Positions 11,501 to 23,500 of a stretch of DNA of 64,000 nt are shown here, one piece after another. The DNA is from Todiramphus chloris collaris (lineage: Eukaryota > Chordata > Aves > Coraciiformes > Alcedinidae), in the NCBI GenBank assembly GCA_025345505.1, contig JANVCC010000071.1:4144045-4208044 (forward strand). Reading direction: 5' to 3'. The translations under genes were made by a program, and so were the position numbers. Under the pieces are notes generated by a model, which was not told the DNA's origin, made no database searches, and was given only the letters and a program-made list of their open reading frames with translations. The first letter of the stretch is position 1, and every line of letters starts with the position of its first letter.

Positions 11501-14500
11501 GCGGCTCGGCCTGGCCCCGGCACGCGTGGGGCTGGGGGGGTTGGGGGGGTTGGGGGGTATCTGTGCCCGGCGCTAAGCCAGTGTCTCTTAATACACCGCT
11601 CTGCCGTTATTAGTTCGGCTCCCAAGGTATTTCCCGCAGTAATTGCACTGATCTGCCAGGGATTACGTGCTGCCGCTGGAAGGATGGATGATGTTTTAAT
11701 TCGAGCCGGGCACTTTGGGGAGGGCAAGGGCAAGATCGAGACCCCCCCGCCCCGCCCCGCCCCGAGTACCGGGAGGAGATGCGTGAGCCCGGCCGGGTGC
11801 CCTGACCGCCGGTGAGCGATGAAAGGGCACGGGCAGCAGCTCCTGGGAGGGGTCGTAGGGTGAGGAGCAGCCAGAAACCTGCACCCCATTGGGCGGCTGA
11901 GCTTCGAGCAATCAATCCCTGGCTTGGAGCTAGGCCTGGAGGAGATGATCGATGATGGGCTCCCAGAGCCAGGACACCAGCGATCCCAGCTGGCTGGGGT
12001 TCAGCAGCCGCCCGGGGCTGCAAAGCAGCAGGGGATGCTCCTGAGGAGCTGGGGAGGGTCCTTCCCAACTCCCAAATAACAGCTCAGAGAGGGAAAACCA
12101 GCCTGTTGCTGCCCCCCCGAGTCCTGGTCCCTGTCCCTCTTCAGTCTCGTCCTGCCGGGATTTGGGAAAGAGCTGTGGGGAAAAGGGCTTTTGCTTCCTC
12201 CCTTCTGAGCACGGCAGAGAAACTTCCCCTACAACGTTACCTTTAAAAATTACCCCCCCACACACACACCCAGAGCTGTTCCTTTTGGTAAAGCAGCAAT
12301 TAATCACGGCAAGAATGGGATGGATTTGTAATCAGCTCCTCCCCTCCCAGAGCCCCCATTTCACAGCCCCGGGTATTTTTCCTGCCCCCCCCCCCCTCCT
12401 TCCCTCTCATGTGGGGCTGGGGCCAGCACAGCCCATTGATCCTGCTTGGTCGATTTTATTGAAACTCCCACGAGTGGCTTTAACTGCGTGTTGGATATTG
12501 CTGGCACATCAGTTTGATGGCTACGTGACCGGCGGGGAGCTCACGGGCAGGTTTGCAGGGAGGGAGGCGGAGGGGAAAGGGGCTGCGGGAGATTAATCCC
12601 GATGGAGCTGTGTTATTCCCTGGGTTGTTCCCTGGGTGGGAGCTGCTCATCCTCAAGGGCTTCTCCCCGAAGTGCTCAGCTGGGGGTGGAGGGAGGTGTT
12701 TGAGGTGTGTGTTGTGGTTATGTTAAAGGGAATGGTTTCTTGCGGCCAGATTTCATCGCTGTCTGCCCCCTCGTAAGGGGCAAAATGGGTCGAGAGGGAA
12801 GGAAGAAGAGAAAGGGGGGGAGAAAAAAGGGAAAAAGAGAGAAGGAGAAGAAAAAGGAAAAGAAAAAGTGTAAAAGAAGAAGGAGGTGGAAAAGGGAGAA
12901 GAAAAAGTGTAAAAGGAGGAGGTGGGAAAGGGAGAAGAAAAATAAAATAAAAAAAAAAAAAAGGAAGAAAAAGAACGCATTAAAAAAAAAAAAAAAAGAA
13001 AAAGAAAAAAGAAGATAATAAGAAAATAGGAGAAGAAAGAAAAAAGGGCCAGAGAGGAGAGGAGTGAGGGGATCCTGGGCTGGTGTCACAGCTCTGTTCA
13101 AGCCCAACGCCCAGCAGCCCCTTTGTTTTCCCCGTGTTCCTGTCCCTTTTTTCCCTTCCTGTCTGTTTTCTCCCGTTTTTGCAGAACAGCCATGGGGAGG
13201 TCTCTGCCAGGTGATGGTGGCAGGAATGCTGCCAGCGGGTCACCCCCTCCCACCACCAGCACCCGCTGGGTGCCTGCACAAGGCTCCAGCACCTTCAGAG
13301 AGGAGCAGGCTGCGATGAAACCATCACCCCAAGACAGTACAAACCCTCCATCTACACCACTAGAAAAGAGGCCAAGGGGGATGTCTGAGCCCCTCCAGTC
13401 ACCAAATGTCTTCCCAAAGTCCCTTTGCAGGGGAGGTGACAGTGCCATAATGCCCCCCCAGCTCTGCCTGTATTGATTCAGCAGCATCTCTTCATGCGGA
13501 GAGCGGATCCTCCTCCACCCCCTCGGCACCCACCACTGGGGCAACGGTCTCATGATGGATCAAAAATCAAAGCAAATAATTTGGGGGTTTTTTTTTGCAG
13601 GTGTTGAAGGCAGAGGAATGGCTGGGAATCATCAGTTTGGGGTTTTCTCTTTCAATGTTAGGGAGATGCTTTCAAATTGTCTCTGGGAAGAGCAAACCGG
13701 ATTGAAATCAGCCTCATTTTGAATATATGCCAATTTGGATGACTTATTTTTCAACTTTTTTTTTTTTCTTCTCTTTGCATGCAGAGCAGCCCCTGACACC
13801 CCCACCTTTCACCGTGTCTTTGATTTGCCTCGTTTTGCTCCTTTTCTGACCCACTCAAACCGAAACCAGCTGCCGTGCAGACGCGTGTGCTAGCGTCCAC
13901 CTTGCCAAAAACACGCAAGAGAAAGCAAATGAAATGCCCTAAATCAAGCGTGTTCCTGCTGCCTGTGTCCGTGAGCGAGTGGCTTTGGGGGCATCCAGTG
14001 GGACCCCCTTGTTACAGGAGTTCCCCTGGGAATAGCAGGGCAAGGATTCACTGCCTTCCATGTGAAAAATGTCATGAAAATCCTGAAGTTTCGCTCCAAA
14101 AAGAGAACAAAAGGTGGGCATTGATCCATAGATCCATTTCCAGAGGTCTCTTGTTAAAGCCTTGGGTCCCTCTGGGTGATTCCAAAGCCTGGCAGCCTAG
14201 TGCCACCATCCTGCTCTCCCTCCTCCCTTCCCCCTGCGAGGTAGGAGGTAGATGTGGAAGGGCCCCCCCCCATCCCAGGAGGGCTCTGGAAGCACAAACC
14301 ACTGCAGCATCAATCTCATCGCTTTTTCAGGAATCACATTTGAGACAGACTGGGACAGATTCTGCTCCATCCACCGAGGAACAACTGAGGCAAACCCAAC
14401 AGAGATTGTAATTTATCTGGGGGGAGGCCAGGTCCAGGGCAAACAAGGAACCTCAGAAGATGGGAGAGAAAAAAAGAAAGAGCAGGGGCAGCTCTCCAGA

Positions 14501-17500
14501 GAAACTGCAAGGGATGGGATGCTGCTTGCAGGCACCGGTGTCATTGCCACGCGCTGCCACGTTCCCCAGCGTCGATGCTCTGGAGCGGGAGCAGAGCTGA
14601 GCTGTTGATATCTCTGTCAGCCCCTGATGCTATCTCCCGTCAGCAGCTCCCAATGCATTTGCAATTTTATCCCTAATGGAGAGAGTTTGCTCATTACCTG
14701 GTCTTTATCAGCAAAGGACCATCACTCTCTGGAGCTCATCTTCCAACTTAAAGGTTTGGCCATTTACATGACATCATCAAGTTCCACGGCGTTAAAAACC
14801 CATCGCAGGTGTCTTCAGACACTCTGTCAAACCACTGTCATCCCCACTCATACATACGGGGAAACTGAGGCACGGGGGGATTTGTGAATGCTCAACCTGT
14901 CAACCCACGGCTGAGTCACAGCTCGTGTCCCTTCAGCCATGAGGTAGCACTTGGTGTGAGGAGGAAAGGTGGGCTTTGGGACATCTCCCAGTGGCCAGAG
15001 ACAGCCTTGCCATGGGTCTTGGCTTCCCCGGACTGTGCCCTTCCCATGATGGGCACCGCTGCAGGGGCTCCTTGGGGAGACCATCACCTTTACATCACTT
15101 TGAAGAGTGCTTTGCACCGAGGTGTTTTCCCTGATTTTTGTCCACTTTGGGTTTTTACAGGCTCCCTGACAGCCAAACCTGATGCATCGAGTTCCCTGCT
15201 GTTCCCTGCAGAGCTGTGCCACACACTGTGCCCTCTCAGCATGCCTCAAGCCCACCAGCCCCCAGTACTCAGCACTCCCTGGATTCATGCCAATAGCAGG
15301 AGACCTCAGTTCTCATCCGCCTCAGGTGTCAGAGCAGCAGCCTCCTTCTCCCCTTGCTGCCTTCTCCTGCTGAGACTTGGGCTCAGCAGAGCTGTGCCAG
15401 CAGCAGCAGAAAAAGCTGCAACTTGCTTTTCCTTCCTATTTCTTTAGTCAAGATGTGATTTTCCTCTCAAGCAAGGAGATGATGGCCAGTCCCAGTGAGT
15501 GCTTTCCCACAGCCAGCTCCTGCTTTCCCCTCAGCAGGCTCCCACACGGGGATTTTCTGTCTCTTTCTCCCAGACTGGGCAGAGATGAGGCACCCCAAGC
15601 CTGACAGGGATGAATGAGGTTTCCTGGACCCCAGAGGACTCACTCCTGCTTGGTGATTTCTACACCTTGGGTTTGAGAAGGGAAAAAGGAGAGAGACAAC
15701 CACAGAGATACAGAACTGCGGCAGGATGGCAGGTCCAAGCCACCCAATGGGGACATTGTCCAACACAGGGCAGCAGTGGTAGCATCTTCCAATCCCCACG
15801 TTCAAGGCCAGGCAGCAAATTCTACCACCCAGCTCCCCAAACTCAGCTCATGGTGACACCGAGTCCCACACAGCGGAACCCCAGGCACAGCTTGGTTGGA
15901 GGGACAAGGTCCTGTGGTGCTGCAGAGCTAGGACACACAATCCCAGGGATGAGGAGGTGAAGTATCATTATTGATCCCAAAGGAGGAAGCAAAATGTTGG
16001 TACCCACAGCGGGATGGAGCCAGGGAATCTGAGCATCCTCGCTGCCACCCTGCCCACCTCAGCCCAGCACCTCTGCCCACATCCTGCCCGTTCTGGGTGT
16101 AACTGGGTGTACATGGGTGCACCTCCTCTCACCATGCATCACCTCCAGCCCTACTTTTGCTCCGACAAAGCATTCCATTCTCCATGCCTCAACTTCAACT
16201 GTGAAGCACCTTGAATCCCTTTTAAATACTTTCCAGACCTCCTTGCCTCGCAGTGCAGAAACCACCAGTACTTAGAGCAATGGCACAGATCCCTAATGAA
16301 ATACATATATATATATACACACACATATGTTAAGATAGAGCTGTTAAGGCAATTCTTCAAATCCTACCCATATCCATGCAAATATGTCTTGATTTTAATA
16401 TTTTTATTCAAATGTTCTGGCCCCTCCTTCCAGCACCAGAGAATTTAGGTCGCCTTTGTGTTTCACTGGTTTTTAACAATCCTGAATGTATTAAAAATCC
16501 ATCATCTGTTTGGCCTGTCCATCCCTGCCTGGAGAAATCTTCCTGGAGATGCTCTACATCATTCGAGATATATCATTAATGGTATTTTCAGATTTCCATT
16601 TAATCAGCAAAATCTTGCCACTCAATGGCCACAATCCCGCACAGAGCCAATAATAAATGTAACAAAGGCTGCCAAAACCTGCCACCAGTGCTTGTCAGCC
16701 CCTTGCCACCCCGGCACATACCCACGTCTCTTCCAGTGATTATTTCCCACCCAGCATTGCTTTTGGCTGAGGACGGATGGGTTAGAGGAGAAAATTTTTG
16801 CATCTGACTTCCCTTTTTGGACCATTTTCAAAGCCAGGGGCTGATCCCAGCCCCTCTGTGCTGCTATTGCTGTGCAGGAGCAGGGCAATGGCCAAGAACA
16901 TATCCCAGGTTGATAGGACGCATCCCTCTCAGGTTGTTCAGACACATCCCAGGTTGATGGGACGTATCCTGAGTTGATTAGAGACATCCATCCTGGGTTG
17001 ATGGGACATATTCTGGGTTGATGGAACATATTCTCGGTTGTCTGAAGACTCAGCTCAATGCTGAGACACAAGATTTGTACATCTCAGCTCAGCTCCACAA
17101 CCGGAGCTGGTGTAGGGACGTGGGGTGAGGCCAAGCTGCCTAACGCCTCTGTCTGTACTCAGGGTGCCAGGCTCCTTCTGCCTGAGCCTTTCCAAGAAGC
17201 CTCAGAGTATCATACAGCAAGGGGGGGAAAAGTCTTACCCCCCAGACAACAAGGTGCCGGGGCTTGGAGGTGATGAGTCTGGCTTCTGCCGTGGCCAGGG
17301 AGGTGACAATTCCATGGCACACAGCCCATCCTTAGAGGAGTGGTTTCCCAAACTGCACCCTAGGGTCTGGAGCAGGAGGACACGTTGGGTCTCCAAACCC
17401 TCACTGAGTTGTGAAGCCCCGGCTCTTTTGAGCCAGGCGCTGGTGAGGGTTTTTTATTTTGTCCTCTTACATTTTGTTTGGTGTTGAAAGTTGGCCATCA

Positions 17501-20500
17501 CCACCCTGCCACCAGCTCTGCAAAGCTTCGTGTGAGGAGACCCATGTGCCCGGGAGGTTTCCACTGGGGATTCTGATTCCTCTACACCCAGACAACGCTG
17601 CGGGAATGCTGGAAGAGGAGAGGTGGGATGTTCCCAGGGCAAGAAAATGGGTGCCTGGGCCCTGCCTCTGGTCTTCTCCTGGCTTCACCATCCCTCTGCT
17701 TTGGCAGATCCCAGGTTTGTCCCAGGTTTTGGCATTCGCACCGAGGAAGCTGGACAGAAAACCCTGCAATGGGAGTGCAGGCAGAGCCTCCCCCTCGGCC
17801 TCCCTCTCCCAGAGGCACAGGCTCCCCAGCCATGCAACCGCATCTGAGCAGAAGGAGAAAATATTGGATTTGTTTTCTAGAGGAAAAAAAAAAAAAATCC
17901 AATATTCTGTCTGCGATCCCAGACTCTGAGCCTGGTTATGGCCGGGAAATGCTGTAAATCTCCCTTTTCCCCACCAGCTGGGGAAGAAAGAACGATTTTC
18001 TTACAATATTCTTGGGTTTTCTCCTGGTTTAAGCCCCATCGTTTCGCAGGTGGTTCCACAATATCTTTGTTGACCAGGGCTTAAACCTGCTCTCCCAGCT
18101 CCAGCGACCCCAGGAAGTTGCCTTGCACACCCTTCCTGGCAGCTCCTGAGCAGTGGCAATGAGATTTTAATAGATGTATTTTCAAATTAGTTCTGGGCCT
18201 TTCAAGACTTATCAGTTAAATGAGGTTTTTCAAATTGATTCAAAGGTCACTCCAAGAGTTTTCTCTTCTCTGTTATCTCTCCCTTATGGTTTCAGTGGCG
18301 ATTGACAGGACAGAGAAAAAATAATTTCAGCCTCTTGTTGTATGCTCAGAAAAAAGAGTAAAACCACAAAACCCCACCTACGATGTGCACCCAAAAATGA
18401 GGAGGTGGCAAGAAAGACCCCGGGTTTGGGCCCCAGCACCGGCTCTGCTTTGGGGCTGGGGGGTCCCTCCGGGGCAGGCGATGAGTGGAGCCCCGCGGGT
18501 GGGGGGTATTGGAGGAGCAGGACCCCCCAACACAGGTGGGTGGTACCCGGAGCCACAGAGACGGGAGGTTATTTCCTTCTGGGGAGGGAGGGAGGGAGGG
18601 AGGGAGGGAGGGAGGGAGGGAGGGAGGGGGCCAGAAAACCCCGATTTAATATTTAACTAACGGGAGGTTTATTGGCCCCGTCTGACTCGCAGATTAGGAG
18701 CAAACAGAGCAACAGCCGCGGGCGGAGCGAGGCTGATAAGGGCGCGGTGCGGGGCGGTGTGGAGCGCGGTGCGGGGTACGAGGAGGGGCACGGCGTGGTG
18801 CGGAGCCGAGCCGAGCCGAGCCGAGCCGGCGGTGGCTGCTCCAGGCGGGCGGCTCCGCGCCGGCGGAAAAAAGTTACCTGTTATTAATGTGCTAAAAAAA
18901 AAAAAAAAGATAAAACAAAGAAAAAAATTATTTAAAAACCCCAAACCATTTTTCTTTCTTTCTTTCTTCCTTCCTTTCTCTCTTTCTTTTTTCGTTTTTT
19001 CCCCCCAACGAAGGACACGAATTTCTCTCTTTCTTTCTCTCTTGCTTTCGTTGTTTTTTTTTTCCTGAGCTGGTCTCCCGCGCCGAGGGGACGGTCTGAG
19101 CGACAGGAGTTCTAAACCCTCGTTTTCTCGACATTTTACGGCGGCGAAATGATTCGCTCCGGAGCCCACCAACCTTCTCGCGGCTGCGGCGCATTTTTCC
19201 CCGGCTACGCGAGGATCGAAAGCAGCGAAACCGTCCTCGATTTTCCGCCGCTTTCCCGGCCGGAGCCGCGGTCGGTGCCCGGTGCCCGGTGCCCGGGCAG
19301 GGAGGAGACGGCTTTGGGACAAAGTCGTTTGAAAGAGGCTAGAATTTAAAAAAAACTCGTGTGTGTGGGAAATAAAATTTAAAAATCCCGAGTTTTTACA
19401 CCGCGCAATCTTGTCCCCGATCCTGGCAATGATATGTATTACTTGGCAGTATTAATTAGCGGCATTAATTATTGGTGTTACCAAAGCTCTCGGGTATTTG
19501 CCTTGGCCCAGCCCCGAGGTCATGCTCGCAGTTTCGGGTTGGTTTGGGGTTTTTTACATAACGACGGTTCGTGCTACGGCGGCGATTTGCTCGGGGAAGA
19601 CAGCCATGGGAGGAGAGGAAGAGATAAAAGAAAAAAGAAAGAAAAAGCAAAAGAAAAAGGAAAAGGAAAAGAAAAAGAAAAAGCAAAAGGAGAAGGAGAA
19701 GAAAAAGGAAAAGGGAAAAGAAAAAGGGAAAGAAAAAGGGAAAAGAAAAAGGAAAAATAACAGGAAAGAGAAGAGAAGAGAAGAGAAGAGAAGAGAAGAG
19801 AAGAGAAGAGAAGAGAAGAGAAGAGAAGAGAAGAGAANNNNNNNNNNNNNNNNNNNNNNNNNNNNNNNNNNNNNNNNNNNNNNNNNNNNNNNNNNNNNNN
19901 NNNNNNNNNNNNNNNNNNNNNNNNNNNNNNNNNNNNNAAAAAAAAAAAAAGGGAGGGGATGGCTAAAAGAAAAGAAAAAAATATAGGAAAATACAGGAGA
20001 GGGAAAGGGAAGAGAGACTGTAATACAGAAAAAGGGAACGGACCAGCCGCGGCCGCGGGTTCCTCCCGGTTCCCCGTGAAGCGTGGCCACGGCCCCGGCT
20101 CTAGCCGCAGGATCGCTCTGGGGCAAGAACTCTCCATCCCGGGTGCCACGGAGCCCGCTCGGGACCATCCTGCTTCCCGGGGCTCTTCCGGGCCGGCCTT
20201 ATCCCACCCGCGGCCCGAACGATGGGTTTCGCGGGTGGGTTTAACCCATGGACACGCATCTAGGGGAAAAACACGGGAGGATGGATTAGCCAAGAGCTGG
20301 TTCCGGTGAAGGACGAACGAAGGCGGGGAGCGGGGAGCTGCCGTGTCGCGAAAGGGACACAACGATTTTGTCGCGGTCACAAGAAATAATCACGAGCGTC
20401 GGGGGGCGAGGAGGCGAATTTCCAGCGGCGGGGGCTCTGACAGGGTGGGAGCGCACCTCCGGACACGCGTGATGGGAGGGCACCCAAGGACACGCACTCT

Positions 20501-23500
20501 GGACAGGCACTTGCTTCCCTCTGTGGACACGCGGGGCTGGGATCGTGGAACGCACCTGCTTCCCAGGCGATCCACGAGAACGGAGCCGATGCCACCCCCC
20601 ACCCCCCCACCCAGGACGTGGGTGAGAGAAGGCGAGGATTGCGGGTGGAGTCCGGATTGCAGGGACCTTCAAAGGTGCCACGGTGGCTGCTCCCCGACAC
20701 CCACGGGCCCTCGCAGGCCTCACGGTGGGAGGGGAGGTCACGAAGTTTGCAGGGCTGTATTTGCAGCGGGGGAGGCTGCGGGGCTGACAGCGGGTCGCAG
20801 AAATGGATGGCCCGAGGGGATGGAGCCCTCCAGCTGCTTCCCAGATGTTTCCCCGTGGGACCCCCCTAATTTGCAGAGCTCTGAGGGGTGAGCGGAGCTG
20901 GAAAGAGCCCGAGGCGGGAGGGGACTTCAGCCTCCCCCCCGGGGTCTGCTCGGGTCCCGGCTGAATAATTAATTAATGGTTCATCTGTGGACGGGAAGAA
21001 CTGGAGTGGAAAGAGGAGAAAAGCGGCAATTGCCATTTATGGGGGCACAGTGTGTTTATTGATCCGCGATGTGCTGAATCGGACTAACCCGTCAGATGGA
21101 TTCCTGCAGCCAAGACCAGGACGAGGACCGGGACCAGGACCAGGACTGGGACCAGTCCTCGCCCCGACCGTGCCCCGGGTCCAACACTCGTGTATTTTGC
21201 TTACGCTGGAAGGGAAAAAAGCCGATCACTGCACAGACAGGGAAGGGGTCCCTTCTCCGCCTTCCGTAAGGGTCGCAGCCCTCCGGGCCCCTCCAGCCCA
21301 GGGGTCTCTAAAAGGATGGCCAGGCTTGACCTGCGGTCCAGGGGTAGATCGGGTTGGGGAGGGATTCTGCTGAATCGATTGGGGGATGCCGGGCAGGCCC
21401 CCCCCAGAGCGACCCCCTCCCATAGAATCGCGTTTATCAGGGCAGTGGGTCTGGGGCCGAGCCCGAGGGGCTTCAACCTCCTTCACACCCGGGCCCGAGT
21501 GGACGAAATGGCGGGAGGAACAAAACGAAAGCAGGTCCCGGCGGGGAGGGAGCGGGGCCGGGGACCGGGAACAAAGCGGCCGGGTCGGGGGAGGCAGCGA
21601 GGAGATTGGGGGGGCTTCCCCCACCCGGGGCCAGGGCTCAGCCGATCCCTCGCCACGGGCCTTTCGGGTCCTGCGGACCCGCGTGGGGAGCCGGGGCTGA
21701 GCGCTGTCGAAGTCCCGGCGGGGTAGCTGGTTTGCTGGGTTTATGTTTGGGGTTTTTTTTTTTTTTTTTCCCTGTCTTCACAGAAAGCAAAGAATAAAAC
21801 CCAGTCCCCAGGAAATCTGGGGGTTTAATTTCCTTCGATAATTTCCATCGATAATGCATCCAAAGCTTTCCTGGAGCCGAGGGAAACTCGTCGCTGGGGA
21901 ATAAAAAACATATATTGGAAAATAAACCTCCCCCGAGGCGGCGGGAGGAGCGGAGCGATGGCAGAGGGGGCCCGAGCCGGCCCGGCGGGCAGGGACCTCC
22001 CCGATCTTCCCCCAGCCGGGGCCGCATTTTTGTCATCACCATCACGGTTATTATTTCAAATTTTGGCGAGTCAGAAACCCGTCCACACTCTGCTCGATTA
22101 GCCCGAACAACAGGGGCATTAAACGGGCGATCGCGGCAGTGTTTAAATCTTTATTTACCAGAACCTTGTAAAGCCAGGAACAATTTGCATTCTATTAACT
22201 GCTTTTCAATAGGGCATCGACTGGAACTAAAAGATGCCACTACCCTGCCCTAATTAAAGAGCAACTGAATTACACTAAATACATATGAACGCTTCTCTCC
22301 TCCATAAATAACGACGGGCTCCTCGCCGTGACGAGTGCTCGGTGGGCCGGACTCTGCCCGGCCCCACGGGGAGATCGAATTTATTCTTTAAAAAATAAAA
22401 TGATAATACATACGTGGTTTTTTTTACCCTACGGCCGCCCCGGCTTGGCCCCGCGGAACCCCGGCGTGGAGGAGCCGAGGAAAAGAAGGGCTGGAGCGAC
22501 TCTGGGTGCCGGGCGGTGCCGGAGGTTGCCGGGGGGTGCCGGGATGACTCCTCTGCCAGCCCTCGGCCCCTTCACCCGCGGCGGCTCCGCACAACGCGGA
22601 GGAGCGCGGAGCCGCGACCCCCTCCCGCAGCCACAGCGGAGAAAAACCGCGTTTCTTCAGCAAACCCTCGTCTCAGCGTCGGCCTGAGGCCGAACAAACC
22701 CCACCGGGGCAGCAGCCGGCCCCTACCCACGCCGGCAACGGGGGGCACGGGGCGGGGGTAGCTCCTTCTCCCCGAGGGCAGCCGGTGCCCCGGAGGGAGA
22801 GAAGCGCAGCCCCGGCGCTGCCCGCCTCTCCCTGCCCGACCCCTGGCCTCGCAGCCGGGTTCCCGGAGGCGAGCGACGGGGAAGCGCGGGAGGGGAGCGG
22901 AGCTTCCGCGGAGCGCGGCTCCGGTACCGAGCGGCGGCGTCAAACCCACGGCGAGGGAGCTCCGCGAGCGTGATGCGGGTCAGACCGCGGAGCATCGGCC
23001 GGGGGCTGCTCGGGGAACACGGGGCTGGTTCGGCAGGAGACACCGAGCGGGAAATCGCCGCTGAGGAGAGAGGCGGCCGAACGGGCGGCTCCGGGCTCCC
23101 ACCACCCGGGGATCACCCGTTTCCCGCTGGCCGGAGCAGGCCCGGGGCGTTGGCGACACCTTAAATATAATTCGCCCTGAGTATCATTCGCCTTAAATAT
23201 CATTCACTTTAAATACAATTCACCTTAAAATGGCCTGATTTCCTTCCCTTTCTTCTAAAGGCTTCAAGCAGGCTCGGCGACTCCCGGCCCAGCGATGGCA
23301 CCCCGCGAGCGAGGGGTCCCCACGCGTGCCCGCAGCATCACAAACACACACACGCGAACAGCCCCGGAGGTGTGGGGCAGGCGGCCGCAGCAGCAGCCCG
23401 GGCCGTGTCCTACCTGCCAGCCTGAGCGCCGACATCCTCTGAAATTCCGGCTCCTGCAACCATTTCCACATCCTCCGGAAAGTCTCGCGGCCGGACTTGA

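Larger units (their letters stand above)
11851..16904. other. Intron, central part, no gene recognised
   Basis: Contains the purine tract at 12795-13068 and AT-rich candidate elements at 12280-12520, 13560-13760 and 16365-16640. A short stretch near 14850-14930 (GGGGAAACTGAGGCACGG) resembles an ancient MIR/L2-type SINE core. A TA/CA dinucleotide run is at 16302-16328. No coding exon was recognised. Confidence 0.5.
17043..18580. other. Intron with hairpin and AT-rich block, no gene recognised
   Basis: No coding exon recognised. Holds the inverted repeat at 17860-17906 and an AT-rich candidate element at 18140-18330. Confidence 0.5.
2523..23413 (-). other. ONECUT3: ONECUT3 intron 1
   Basis: The single intron interrupting the coding sequence, 20,891 bp, GT donor at 23413-23412 and AG acceptor at 2524-2523 in minus-strand sense. 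It falls between the CUT domain and the homeodomain, as in other vertebrate ONECUT genes. It contains two CR1 copies, a CpG island near 11 kb, purine tracts, a minisatellite, an assembly gap and a CpG-rich stretch continuous with exon 1. No other coding exon was recognised inside it. Confidence 0.93.

Noticed and set aside
12707-13018. Lys/Arg/Glu-rich ORF
   Set aside because: Direct translation of a purine low-complexity tract.
14840-14930. MIR-like SINE core (GGGGAAACTGAGGCACGG)
   Set aside because: Too short and diverged to call as a feature without a profile search; similar scraps near 51288 and 61945.
18669-19322. 217-codon minus-strand ORF
   Set aside because: Spans A-rich, pyrimidine-rich and CpG-island sequence with no domain.
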